Shown piece by piece: positions 23,614 through 34,459 of a stretch of 64,000 nucleotides of DNA. How positions within the stretch are numbered: the stretch's first letter is position 1; each line of letters begins with the position of its first letter. Below the pieces are notes generated by a model, which saw only the letters and a list, made by a program, of their open reading frames with translations, searched no databases and was not told the DNA's origin. A program made the position numbers and the translations under genes. Source of the DNA: Watersipora subatra (Eukaryota > Bryozoa > Gymnolaemata > Cheilostomatida > Watersiporidae); assembly GCF_963576615.1 (NCBI RefSeq), contig NC_088712.1:58154300-58218299 (forward strand). The letters are read 5' to 3'.

Positions 23614-24186
23614 CATTTCTGATTCTTTTGGTTCTGTTAGTTTTCTGTACTGGGTTTGGCTCTGTGGTAGTGGCTTAATGAGTTCTCATTGTGCTAGTTC
23701 CAGCACAGTATTAGTATGCCCAGGATTTCTTGAATTTTCAATTAACTTGCACGGTGGTAGGTGTCTAAGACATTGGTTCTCTAGAACCAGTTGTAATTTG
23801 AAACCAAATATTTTTAGCGACTTCTTCGAAAGCTTGAGACAAATGCGTCTGAAGTTAGGAGCAAATTGGTCAAAAAATATGGAAGCGCATACTGTTTAGG
23901 CAGACACTTAGACACACAGACAGAATGAGCTTTATTAATACAGATGAGTAATTTTCCCTCACAAGTATCACAAATGAATTGTATTAAATCGAAAAAATAT
24001 TCAGGAAACAACTATAAATGCCATGAGAGTCATCCTAATGCATGAGAGCAAAGTTGGACTTGTCTTCTCTCATACTAGATACTACCCTGCAAACCAATCC
24101 TTGAGCGCGCGAGCCTGTCGTCAACATTTCACTTGACTCTTTTCAATACAGTTTTGTTTGCAAAGTCTGTTATTTATGCAATTAAG

Positions 24187-24628
24187 GATGGAACTTACAC
24201 AAAATATTAGTAGATTTTAACAGAAAGTATCGGTATTATTACATCTATATTATTTGTGATTGTTTTTTATGTTGGAGGTGATCTGACTAAGCCGTTTCAA
24301 GGTTAAAATTGACAAAACTTCATTTCAGGTAAAATGCTCAGAAGCACAATATGTGTAAAATGATGTAACTAGTTGCTATAGTTGATATCGGCCATTGCAT
24401 TGAAGTAGTAATGTTACGTGTCTCTACTCTGTCAGTATCTTTGCAACTATAGTCAACATAATTTCACTTGATCTGAGCGTTTTAACTTGGGTCAAGTTTT
24501 TTCGATTTTAATGTTGAAACATTCTAGCAATCAGATCACTTCAAACATTAAAAACAATCGCAAATGATAAAAAAATATCAATACTTTCTGATAAAATCTA
24601 AAATTTTATGTAAGTTCATCTTAAAAGA
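24187..24628. mobile_element. Long-TIR MITE
   Basis: About 100 bp at the left end (ggaacttacacaaaatatta, then gattttaacagaaagtat) recurs inverted at the right end, where the complement reads gaacttacataaaattttag and gattttatcagaaagtat. A related copy is at 53047-53518 and parts recur near 50200 and 56650. Confidence 0.65.
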
Positions 24629-25664
24629 ACTTTGGACCGCTTGTCAGCGCAACTCATAGCTTGAGTACCATGTTCATATACCTTAAACTTACTCTTCCTA
24701 TGGAGACACCACTCAAAGTCATAGAGCTGTTTCCTGTTGTCATAGGGGAAATTTTATTAATGTTTTTAATATTATCAAGATAGTATATATGATTATTTTT
24801 GTTCTATTTAATTCTTGACAGCTGTTATTTAAACTTTTTAATAACAATATTAGTAGAACAATGCAAGTTTTTTGTGTTTCTCTGCAATATGCAGTGGAAC
24901 ACTGTTTATTGCAGTGTTTCTCTCGACTTGTCAGTCTTCTCTTGCTCCAAACCTCGACAGTTGTAGAAAATTTTTAGATTTTAACTGTTCCCATTATCTG
25001 CCAATTTTGTCCGCTCATGCATATTGATATCAAAAATGAGTTAAATTTAACTATAATACCGATGAATAAGGAGAAATATTGATTGCAAGATAAACTCGCG
25101 CTAGCAATTAAGTTGCTGAAAATGCAATAACATTTGGCAGACGGAACCTTAGAGAAAGACTTCGCATTGTCTCCCCTGCTTATTGTAAATAGAAACAGCT
25201 TACTGTATGATTTATTTTAAGTATCTAAGGTAATTTAACTTTTAATTTTGATTTTTACACACAAATAGTGCTAACAAATAATTTATAGTACAAATTAGAA
25301 TTTTAATATTTGATACTATAACAACCACACCAAATTAAGCCGTATCATTCTACTCTGAAAAAACCGCCTAGTCTCAAGTAACTCAAACTACCTGGCATAG
25401 AGATACTGGTGTTCAAGGTGGTAGATTCCTAGGGAAAAGGCTATCATAGCCCATGGGTTTGGTTTATGCCTGCTATTATCTCAAATGTGGATAACTCGGG
25501 CGGGGACTTTTTGGTAATAAGGACTGTATTCATGCTATCCCACGAAACTGAACAAAAGTTGAATTACCCATTAGCAGATAGATCAACGACTGTGAGGTGT
25601 TCCATGTTCGTAGGCTGTGTAGTAATCCTTACTGTGAATAGAATGATGAATGAACCATTCTTAC

Positions 25665-25830
25665 TGGGTCACAACTCGCATGTTTACTAATGTCCCAGAT
25701 ATTCATTTCTTGTCATACGGTTAGATAATTCCTAAGCCTGATATTTTCTGTTGCATAGCAGTTGTTCTTAATCTTCACGTTTGCTTTTTGATGTACCGCA
25801 GTGTTTGCTCCAGTTTTGCAGCAGTTGTGT
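25665..25830 (+). repeat. Dispersed repeat pair, copy A
   Basis: actaatgtcccagatattca, ggttagataattcc and gcagtgtttgct recur in the same order at 32672-32840. No coding content is visible. Confidence 0.55.
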
Positions 25831-26063
25831 GACAAAACATTAGAGAAACTGTTTTGCAGCACAACTGCTGCAACAGCTTGCATCACTATTTTGCAAGCAT
25901 GATGCAAACGATGCTTTGCAAGTCATCAAAACATGTTTTGATTTGCAAAACAACATCAAGTCTGCAAGTCATCAATGCTTCATACTCTGAAACACACCAG
26001 ACCAGCTAAAGCCATACCCTGGCCTGGATATATGCGGTTAATCTTGGTCCCTCCATTCTGACC

Positions 26064-26378
26064 AGATACTATAAAAGGACCTTGTACCGTTTGCTTCTTC
26101 ATATCTGTTTCTTTGGATCCAGCATTCAAACAACACAGGATACTTTAGCTGCCACATGTGCGCTGTTGAGGTTGGTACCTGTCATTGTATTTATCGTTGT
26201 GGCCAGTGTCTACTGTGAAGCGGACAGCACAAGTTCTAATTGCAGAAGCCATGTATATCTTTGTAGCAGCAATATCAGCTGTCCGGAATGCCATGCAATT
26301 ATTTCTATGGCTATTCTGGAGGAGCACAGCTGTTTGCTGGCTGTACAATCTACGGTGTAGCTCTTCTGCTTTCTCGAG
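26064..26378 (+). other. TATA-led block, possible first exon or LTR
   Basis: ctataaaagg at about 26070 is a strong TATA box. It is followed by about 280 bp of mixed-composition sequence ending ctcgag/gtgaggt, a plausible splice donor. An open frame with hydrophobic runs crosses it but matches nothing I know. It sits just before the 12-bp minisatellite. Confidence 0.3.
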
Positions 26379-26580
26379 GTGAGGTATTACATTTTGCTTT
26401 ATTCTAAATGTATGTTAATTCTAAATGTATGCTTGAGTACTTTTTTGATTGCTTCAGTAAATCTGCATTTATACCTGTTTTTTTTCTTCCTTTACTATGC
26501 TGTTCTGTTTCTATCTTCCCTATGCATTCGGGATTGCCTCATAATGCATGTATTTGTCATGTTATGGCAGGTCATCATGC

Positions 26581-27036
26581 CCTTACATGGCACCTGACAT
26601 AGCACCTTACATGGCACCTTACATGACACCTTACATGCCACCTCACATGACACCTTACATGGCACATTACATAGCACCTCACATAGTACCTTACATGGCA
26701 CCTTACATGGCACCTTACATAGCACCTCACATGACACCTTACATGGCACCTTATATGGCACCTTAAATGACACCTTACATGGCACTTTACATAGCACCTT
26801 ACATGGCACCTTACATGGCACCTTACATGGCACCTTACATGGTACCTTACATAGCACCTTACATGACACCTTACATAGCACCTTACATGATACCTTACAT
26901 GGCACCTTACATGACACCTTACATGGCACTTTACATGGCACCTTACATGGCACCTTACAGGGCACCTTACATGGTACCTTACATGGTACCTTACATAGCA
27001 CCTTACATGGCACCTTACATAGCACCTTACATGGCT
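26581..27036. repeat. 12-bp minisatellite (accttacatggc)
   Basis: About 38 tandem copies with variants (catagc, catgac, catggt). Because 12 is a multiple of 3, all frames without stops look open on both strands; those apparent proteins (repeats of YMAP or KVPC) have no independent support. Confidence 0.9.
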
Positions 27037-27835
27037 ACTCATGTAGGAGCCGTTTTCAGCATACTAGTTCTAATCACAGGACCACTTTACATGCCTAACG
27101 GCTTTTCTGGAGTACGCTGCTGGGTGCTATCGACCATCTGCTAATCACAGACTCCATGCAGCCCCTATTTTACAAGCAGGGCAGAGCTTCTACCAATCTC
27201 CAGTCAACAAAATATGACTGGGTAAGTAACTTCTATTGTCACACATTTTGGATGATTGGTTTTTTGTCAATCTTATATTCTCTGCTCAGCTTTTCATTGC
27301 AACGGTTAACCTATTAATTCTCATTCTTCTGTTTCAGGTTTGTTTCTTTCTAGGGTAGCGACAGAAGAGTGCAGGCCTCATTACAGCAGCATGCTGATGC
27401 TGCTGTAATGAAAGATACTTTCCAAAAACTTGTGGAAAGCTTGGTATTCATGCGGTGAAGGAAGCGGTCGTCCTCCCAAAAAAACTGAGGAGGCAAAGAC
27501 ACCGACACTGTCAGTGCTGATTCATGTTCATTGACTCTTTATTATTATTATTATTGTAATATCATTTTTCTTTTGCATAACTTCTCTTATCTATTCTAAT
27601 AAGCCTATATCTCTCTACTGTATCTCTTCAGTACGTAGAACATATATTATTTTTAAAATCATAACAACTTGATGCTTATCTTGTAATGCATGACCGTTTT
27701 TGTATGCACACATTCCTTATCAGCATACTAGAGTAATGGCTATCATCACAGCTCGTTAACATTGATTCCATCCCATGTGTCTTGCCTTTGCTTTGCTACA
27801 AGTACATGTAAGCCCTATTATGGGTGTGTCATAAT

Positions 27836-28525
27836 TAGTGCTGGACACGAGTACTTCTTGGCCAACGAGTTTAGACTCGCCCGTTTCCCGCTCGAGTTTC
27901 TCCAGTATCAGGTAGGTTGTAGTGCTTGGCACAAGTACTTCTGGGCCAATGGGTTTTTCAGGTATCTGTGTAGTTGTTACTAGTTAGATGGTAGGAGATT
28001 ATTTATTCTGCACGTGAACACTGATAATAAAGAAGTAGCCATTGCCGTTGTAACGAGCGCAACTGTCTATATTTATTTGACGTCCTTTAACACAAAACCC
28101 GGAGGTACACAACTCCTAGTATTATACAATGCAGTGTAACATAACACGAATATATTGTAGCACAGTATCGGCTTCATTGATACGAATTTCATGTCTAAAA
28201 TTTTCAAACGTTGAACATATCTTAAAATTTACAAGGCAATTATAATTCTATCCAATTTATTATTTTTTACTACTTTCTATCGACCGATATTCACACTCGC
28301 AACGTTAACAGGCGGGTTGTTAAACAGTGCCCATAGAGCAGGGCACAATAGACCGAGTTTTTGTTCACTCTTCTCGACCGGTTTGTGTACCGAAACCCAA
28401 ACTCGCAAGTCAAAAAAAGTATTTCAAACCTGTAAGATCAAAATACACAAATTTTATATTAGCTGAGACTCGTGAGGAGATAAACCCTTGAGTTCAACAA
28501 GTTTTATTACCTGTGCCCAGCAATA
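27836..28525. mobile_element. hAT-like MITE with perfect 8-bp target duplication
   Basis: Begins tagtgctggacacgagta and ends in an inverted form (ctgtgcccagcaata). The 8-bp word gtcataat flanks both sides exactly (27828-27835 and 28526-28533). Length 690 bp, no transposase. The terminus resembles that of the element at 785-1751. Confidence 0.8.
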
Positions 28526-28981
28526 GTCATAATGCATTATTTCACTCCTTATTCTTGGTTAGCTTTACTACGCATCAGTCCATGGATGGCTCTCCAACGC
28601 TTAGTCGACTTGCTTTAGTAGAAACAGAGCCATATATAAGAGAGTCTAGTGACCACCAAAGCCAGAAACAGATATACTAGGTTCCAAAAAATAGACCAAT
28701 TCATATAGTCTCTAAAGGAAAGACCACAACAATAACAAACAAAAATAACTTCCATTTGCAGTAGTTCTAAAATTAATAGCTTTCTTATACACCATTTGAA
28801 AGATGAAAGAGTGTACTACATGGTGATGCAAATAATTTTATAATTTAAGACAAAATAACCCTTTTTAAGCCAAAAACTTAACTAAACCTAACCTTAACAA
28901 ACCTAAAATTGGTATATTAAAATTAAATTATTCATGAAATTACCAAATGAATTTGTCCAATAAGTTCTTATATATAAATAT

Positions 28982-29372
28982 ACTAGCTGTGCTACCCGGC
29001 GTTGCCCGGGTATTAAAAATCAGTTTATAAACCATGAGAGGTAATGAGAGTTGCCTGCCACTTGCTATTAGGCTGGCACATTGTCAATGGATAATTTGAG
29101 TAAGCTTACTAATAAGAGAGCTACCCCGTGATGTTACGCTATCCCTTTTCATCGTGACCGAAAACGCTAGCGTATTTGCTCCCATATAGCGACATATATT
29201 GCTTGAATGCATTAAGCTTGTGTTGCTGAATTGGTAAGGCAGTCAAACAGGCGAACTGGAGGGTCTGACATCAAATCTTCTGTGATACGGATTCTTTATT
29301 CCAAGGTTTTAATGGCTACAGCTGGAATGACACACATACGACCAATTTTGAGAAATGTATATATACATGTGT
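28982..29372 (+). mobile_element. SINE-like element, family 2, copy 2
   Basis: Starts ctagctgtgctacccggcg, then ggtaatgagagttgcctgcc, gctagcgtatttgctcccat, a tRNA-like block ending gacatcaaatcttctg, and the tail cgaccaattttgagaaatg followed by a TA-rich run. Parallel to the copy at 18314. Confidence 0.65.
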
Positions 29373-30239
29373 ATATAAATATATATATGTATGTATTAAT
29401 AATACATATATATTATATCTATGTATATTATATATTCACATTATATGTATTATATATTCATATTATATATGAATATATATAAAACATTTATAAATAAATA
29501 TTATATAAATTAGATAAAACAAAACAGCTACATGTATATGCCACATCAGGAGGCACAAAAAATGTTTCAATTATTATACAAAAATAAGTTTAAAATTTAA
29601 TACCTAGTTTAGTTCAGCAGCAACTATAGATTGCCATTTACATTAGTCAGGCAATTACTAATGTAAACTTATTTGGCAATTTAATTAATAATGTATTTAG
29701 AGGAAAAACTAATTTCTTAATCCAATTTTTAGTGCAAATATTTTCCTAGCTAAGTTGCTAATTCAATGCGTAATTTTTTTCTACAGAAGCTAATTAATTC
29801 AATTAGTTTGCAGGTAAAAATAAAACAACTATGTAAGGGAAGCCATTTTTATATTCGCAATTCTATTTTTGAGCTGTACGTTTCTACTATTTGTATTTTT
29901 TGTAATTGGAAGTGTTTTGCAATATATTCTCAAAATATTTTGAGATAGCTCTTTAATTGCAATTGCTGCCGCGCTTTTGACTATGCTGCTGTAGTATTTC
30001 TCATTACTTTTAGACTCTTGCTTTACTCTGTTGTTCAGATCCACTGAGTTTGCTATTCCATTTGTTACCTTGCAAACTCTTCAGCAACTTCAGTTTTGAG
30101 CATGTAGTAACTCTCTATGTTGTTTATATTCTGTGCTATTATATTGCAATAAATGATGAGGGCATCTTCCATGAGATACAGTGGAAATGGTTTTTCAGAA
30201 TCTTTTGGAGAAATGCTCGAGCTTGGCAGTTCAGCTCAT
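29373..30239. other. AT-rich, non-coding
   Basis: TA-rich microsatellite-like start (29373-29480), then AT-rich sequence without recognisable features. Confidence 0.5.
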
Positions 30240-31600
30240 AATTGTCTGTCTATTCACTGAAGGTGGTTTCTGTTGAGAGTACATTTAAGAACTTCTCTAC
30301 TTCGGGTAGTTTTGTAGCTACATTTATTATGTTCGTAGTTTGCTTGCCTGCTTGCACCATAGCTTGTTTTGTAGGTAGTGTGAGCTTTCGTTTAGTAGAC
30401 AGTCTTTGTGTTTGTTTATTTTGGCTATAAGCTATGTAGGTCAGAGCTGTCTGATTTGTAGTAAGGAAACCATGGCCCCTGTAATGGCTGGTTTCTTTTT
30501 GTATAATGCTTCTGGTTTTGTGCGTTTGACCAAGGTGTTGTTCTATACATCTCTCTTGCTTAGCTTTTTTTCCTGTTGCTCAGTTGTTCTTCCTGCTCAG
30601 CTCTTCTTCCAATCGCTTAGCTGTGTCTGGTTATGTTTCATCCCACACTCTGAATAGTTCAATCCTTACCTCATCTTTAATTTCTGGTGGGAGTCGCAGC
30701 CTAATCTTTCTTTCTCTAGCTCTAGCTGTATTTTCTTTTCTAGCAATGCTAATTATGTTTGTAGAAGTCTTTCTTTTTTTGTTGAGTATGGTGCTTGCAG
30801 GAGTTGTCTCCTCTCTTGATCTGATGCTTTGCCATACACTTACTCTGCTTCTGTTATCTGATACTGCTTTGGTTTAAGTATGCTTTTTGTTGTATTAATA
30901 ATTATAACACATTGCTTGTCAACTTCTAGCAGTTCTTTTGGAAGTTGTCTCTTTCCTTTGCTTGTTGGCTACTTTCTGCTGCGCTCTCCACATCTCTCCA
31001 ATCCATGAGGCCATGTTATCTTTCGGTTAGTTTTTGTAATAGTTGTCACATTTGTAAGCCAAAGTTGCTCATCTCTGACTTTTTGCTATGCATTTCCTAC
31101 CGCATGAGTTCTTGTCTCTTTTGCCCCACTTGTTGCTCATTCAGTCTCTTCTCATAGGCTTTCTCTATAGAAACTGTCCTTTTTGGTGGCAGATTAGCTA
31201 TTCTTCATCATATCTATTCACTCACTCTTCTCTATAGTTTTGTATTGGCTGCCGGTTGTCAGCTGGGTATTCGTATTGGCTGCCTGTTGTCAGCTGGGTA
31301 TTTGTATTGGCTGCCGGTTGTCAGCTGGGTATTCGTATTGGCTGCCGGTTGTCAGCTGGGTATTCATATTGGCTGCCGTTTGTCAGCTGGGTATTCATAT
31401 TGGCTGCCGTTTGTTAGCTGGGTGGTGTTTGAAGTCATGCTCCTGATTATTTTCTCTACTGCGCTTCAGTTCAAAATGGATTTGTCTGGCATTATGCTCT
31501 CGCTTGCTAGGCACCTTGCTTCTGCATGTGCAGCTCTCCTTGTCTGAGCTTTCTTCTCCATCACTTATTATGATTACATCATCACTAAATGGTATGTGAG
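30240..31600 (-). pseudogene. Pyrimidine-rich tract, possible degraded coiled-coil coding DNA
   Basis: The plus strand is strongly C/T-rich, giving meaningless hydrophobic frames. On the minus strand short stretches read like charged coiled coil (LEKKIQLELEKERL, LRLPPEIKDEVRIELF, KRLEEELSRK) but are broken by stops and frameshifts. A decayed gag or transposon ORF is possible; no family is recognised. Confidence 0.25.
31243..31424. repeat. 31-bp minisatellite, about 6 copies
   Basis: Unit tattggctgccggttgtc plus agctgggtattcg, six copies with few substitutions and a partial last copy. It lies in the pyrimidine-rich tract. Confidence 0.9.
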
Positions 31601-31944
31601 TTGCTCATAGGTCAGTATTTGGGTGCTTTTTTCTGTTATTTTGCAGCCTGTTTTAAGCCTTTAAATTATAACTTGCTAAAATGCTTGTTGCCAAAGGTCT
31701 GTGCATTGCTTGTGGTGTTGGCTCTATTTCTCTGTAACTGGCTACTAGAAATAATTCATGTCTTGAAACTGGTATCTCGTCATCATCTGCGCATATATGT
31801 AATGGTAGTGAGAATACATCAGCATGATGCCCAAGTTCTATTTTGCTCATGTGTGTTTTGAAGTTGTCACATCATGTTTGTCTTGTTACTCATCATCCTT
31901 GACCATGCTACGCATCATTCTGTTTAATCAGTCATTGCACCTCT

Positions 31945-32300
31945 ATGGCAGAGCTCCTTGACCAGGGCCAGCACGGCCAACCCTACGAGCACCGGCATAG
32001 CCAAGACAAGTCTCTATCATGGCAGGAGAGTCGGCCGCTAGTGAGCCGACTTGGTAGGCTGAAGGAACAAGGGAGGAGATAGCGAAGGCGGAGGGCCTAT
32101 CACAAGGAGATCGATATATAAAGAGCTGGCTAACATCATTTTGGAAGAGTATGCACACACTCTCTACATGACTGTTTAATTGTCTATTGCTCTTGACTTC
32201 GTGTATTCATATATATTCGTGGTGAAGTGTAAATACTCTGGTGATTAAACACTCGGTTTATTTGCTTGTAGGGAGTAAAGTACCGGCAGTCCTTTTAGTA
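31945..32300 (+). mobile_element. LTR-like island, candidate 2
   Basis: GC-rich start (gaccagggccagcacggcc, gagtcggccgctagtgagcc), a TATA box (gatatataaagagc) near 32113, then a promoter-downstream-like part with gattaaacactcgg. It resembles candidate 1 in layout and in the word taaccctaacgagc/caaccctacgagc. Probably a solo LTR; termini not proven. Confidence 0.35.
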
Positions 32301-32671
32301 CCTTGCTCATGTCGCTGACATATTTATGGCTGTAGTGGCACTCCGCTTTGATGGTTGTGTTACATTGCTCGCTTCCTACATTCCTCATCTTTATCACTTA
32401 CTTCCTTTGCTGGTGCTCTGACAATCAGTGCTTTTTGTGCTTTTTTTATCTCACTGGCTTCCCTTTTGTTTCACTCCCACTTCTTTATTTTGCGTAATGT
32501 CTACTTCCGGATCACTGCAGTGAGCAGACATTCCTCTCTGGTGTTGGAATCCCAAATTGACATGCAAAATCAGTATGTTATTCCCTTTCATAATTAGTGG
32601 TGATGATCACTACTAATCATGATTCAGTTGAATTTCTGTGTTATTTTCCATTCATAAGTTGTTCATCGTAA

Positions 32672-32840
32672 TGGTCAGACAACTCCCATGCTTACTGATG
32701 TCCCAGATATTCATATCTTATCATATGGTTAGATAATTCCAAACCTTATATTTTTAGCAGCATAGCAATTGCCCTAAATCTTCATGTTTGCTTGTTGACA
32801 TATTGCAGTGTTTGCTTTGCTGTTTATTAGCAGTTGTGGT
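32672..32840 (+). repeat. Dispersed repeat pair, copy B
   Basis: actgatgtcccagatattca, ggttagataattcc and gcagtgtttgct parallel copy A. The next 500 bp (to about 33400) also loosely resembles 24050-24760, suggesting one older, larger family. Confidence 0.55.
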
Positions 32841-33399
32841 TTTTGTTATGCCACAGTTTACTATTTCTTCAACCTTGTCAGTAATCAATGTTTCAAGCTC
32901 TGACAACACCTAAGAGTACATCAAGGCACATAATCTATTATAGTAATCATCGATCAAACCTAAAACATTCAGCAGGCGCTGTTTTATAATCTAAAGTTTC
33001 CTCCCTAAACTGCAACTAATCTGCAAACATGAGAGCATAGTGGGAATTGTTCTCTCTCTCTCTCACTAAATATTGTACTGCAAACTGGTCAGATTTATTG
33101 GTCGTAATGAGAACAGAATCCTTGAGCACCTGAGCCTAAAATCGATGCTTTACTTGGCTATTTTTCTAACATGCAGTTCTGCTTGTAAAACTATTATTAG
33201 TTCTGCCAACAGGAAAACTTCAGACATCATGTAACTTGTGCCTTAAATACCTTGTTTTCACACCTTGAACTTCCTTGCCTTCAGCAGAATGCAGCTCATA
33301 ATGCTCACAGCTAAGCCATAAAGCTATGTCATAGAGCTAAGTCATACAGCTGTTTCTTACCTAGGAATTGGCATAAAGTTAATTGTCTGTAATAATAAT

Positions 33400-34459
33400 C
33401 AATGACAAAACCTAAAATTTTCAGCAATACAGTCATTGTTTCATAACCCAAAGTGGTCTCCCAAAATTGCAGCTAACAATGACAATATGCATGTGAATTC
33501 ATCTCTTCTTACTGAAGCAAGAGCAGTTTATCAAACTTAACTGTTGCTGTCGTAAGACATTAGTTAGTTTTCCACAAGCCAAAGTTAAAACTACTCCGTA
33601 AAACTGTCCAAACCAACTATTTTAAGTAGTTGATGTTGATTATCATGCAGATTTCAGATTGTCAGCTTGCATTCCCAAGAATAAGAGCTATTCATAATGT
33701 ACTATATTCCTGATTTTATGTGAGCCGATCGGCTTTGCAGCTGAAATATCGCATTGGTATTGTTGCATGACACTTTGTGTAATTAACATTGTGTTATTAA
33801 ATCAATTGCCTTCAACTGTAATAAACCTTATTTCCAGACAGCTGCTCACACCTTATCGTAAAATTTAATATTGTATGTATTATTTTAACTTATAAATTAT
33901 ATTATATATAGTATATTATATTATTTCAGATATTCAATTTTTTGTAGATGTTATAGAAATTTTAGCGGGGTTAAAGTTCTACGAAAGTTTGATAAACACC
34001 GACAAGTAAAAGTAGTACAATGTAACATAGCTTCCTTTATGTCACTTTGAGTTTAAACTCCTTGTAGCAACCGATGAACAACAGACTGTCAATTTTTCTA
34101 TCTTCTATTTTATTACCATATATATAAAAATACCATTCATATGATATTGAATCATTAGAAGTTATTACAAGGGCATAACTACCATAAATAGCAGCCATGA
34201 TAAACCTCATTCATTTACACTTATAGTTATAATAAATATTATCATTATTATTATAATGATTATTATAGTTGTAATAAATATGTAAAAACATGTTTCCTCA
34301 ATCTATTAAGATTTAGATAACGGTTACTCTTATAGAAAACTGGTTTATAAGAAAAATAATCCAAAATACTATTCAGGTAATAACTAAAATATTTAAACAG
34401 TATAATTATATTTTTACCCTCACCATGCCATTTATATTACTGATGCTGCCTGCTCCTAT
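33400..34459. other. AT-rich 3' flank of the peroxidase gene
   Basis: Only the possible polyadenylation signal at 34109 is noted; otherwise AT-rich with local attatt runs. Confidence 0.5.
34109..34114 (-). terminator. Candidate polyadenylation signal of the peroxidase gene
   Basis: AATAAA on the minus strand, about 350 bp past the stop codon at 34460-34462. Chance hexamers are common in DNA this AT-rich, so confidence is low. Confidence 0.3.

Noticed and set aside
26495..27144. Apparent repetitive proteins over the 12-bp array
   Set aside because: The unit is a multiple of three, so frames stay open in several phases on both strands at once; no non-repeat coding flank.
30242..31160. Hydrophobic + strand ORFs
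   Set aside because: Product of the C/T-rich composition (Ser, Phe, Leu, Cys); no consistent family signal.
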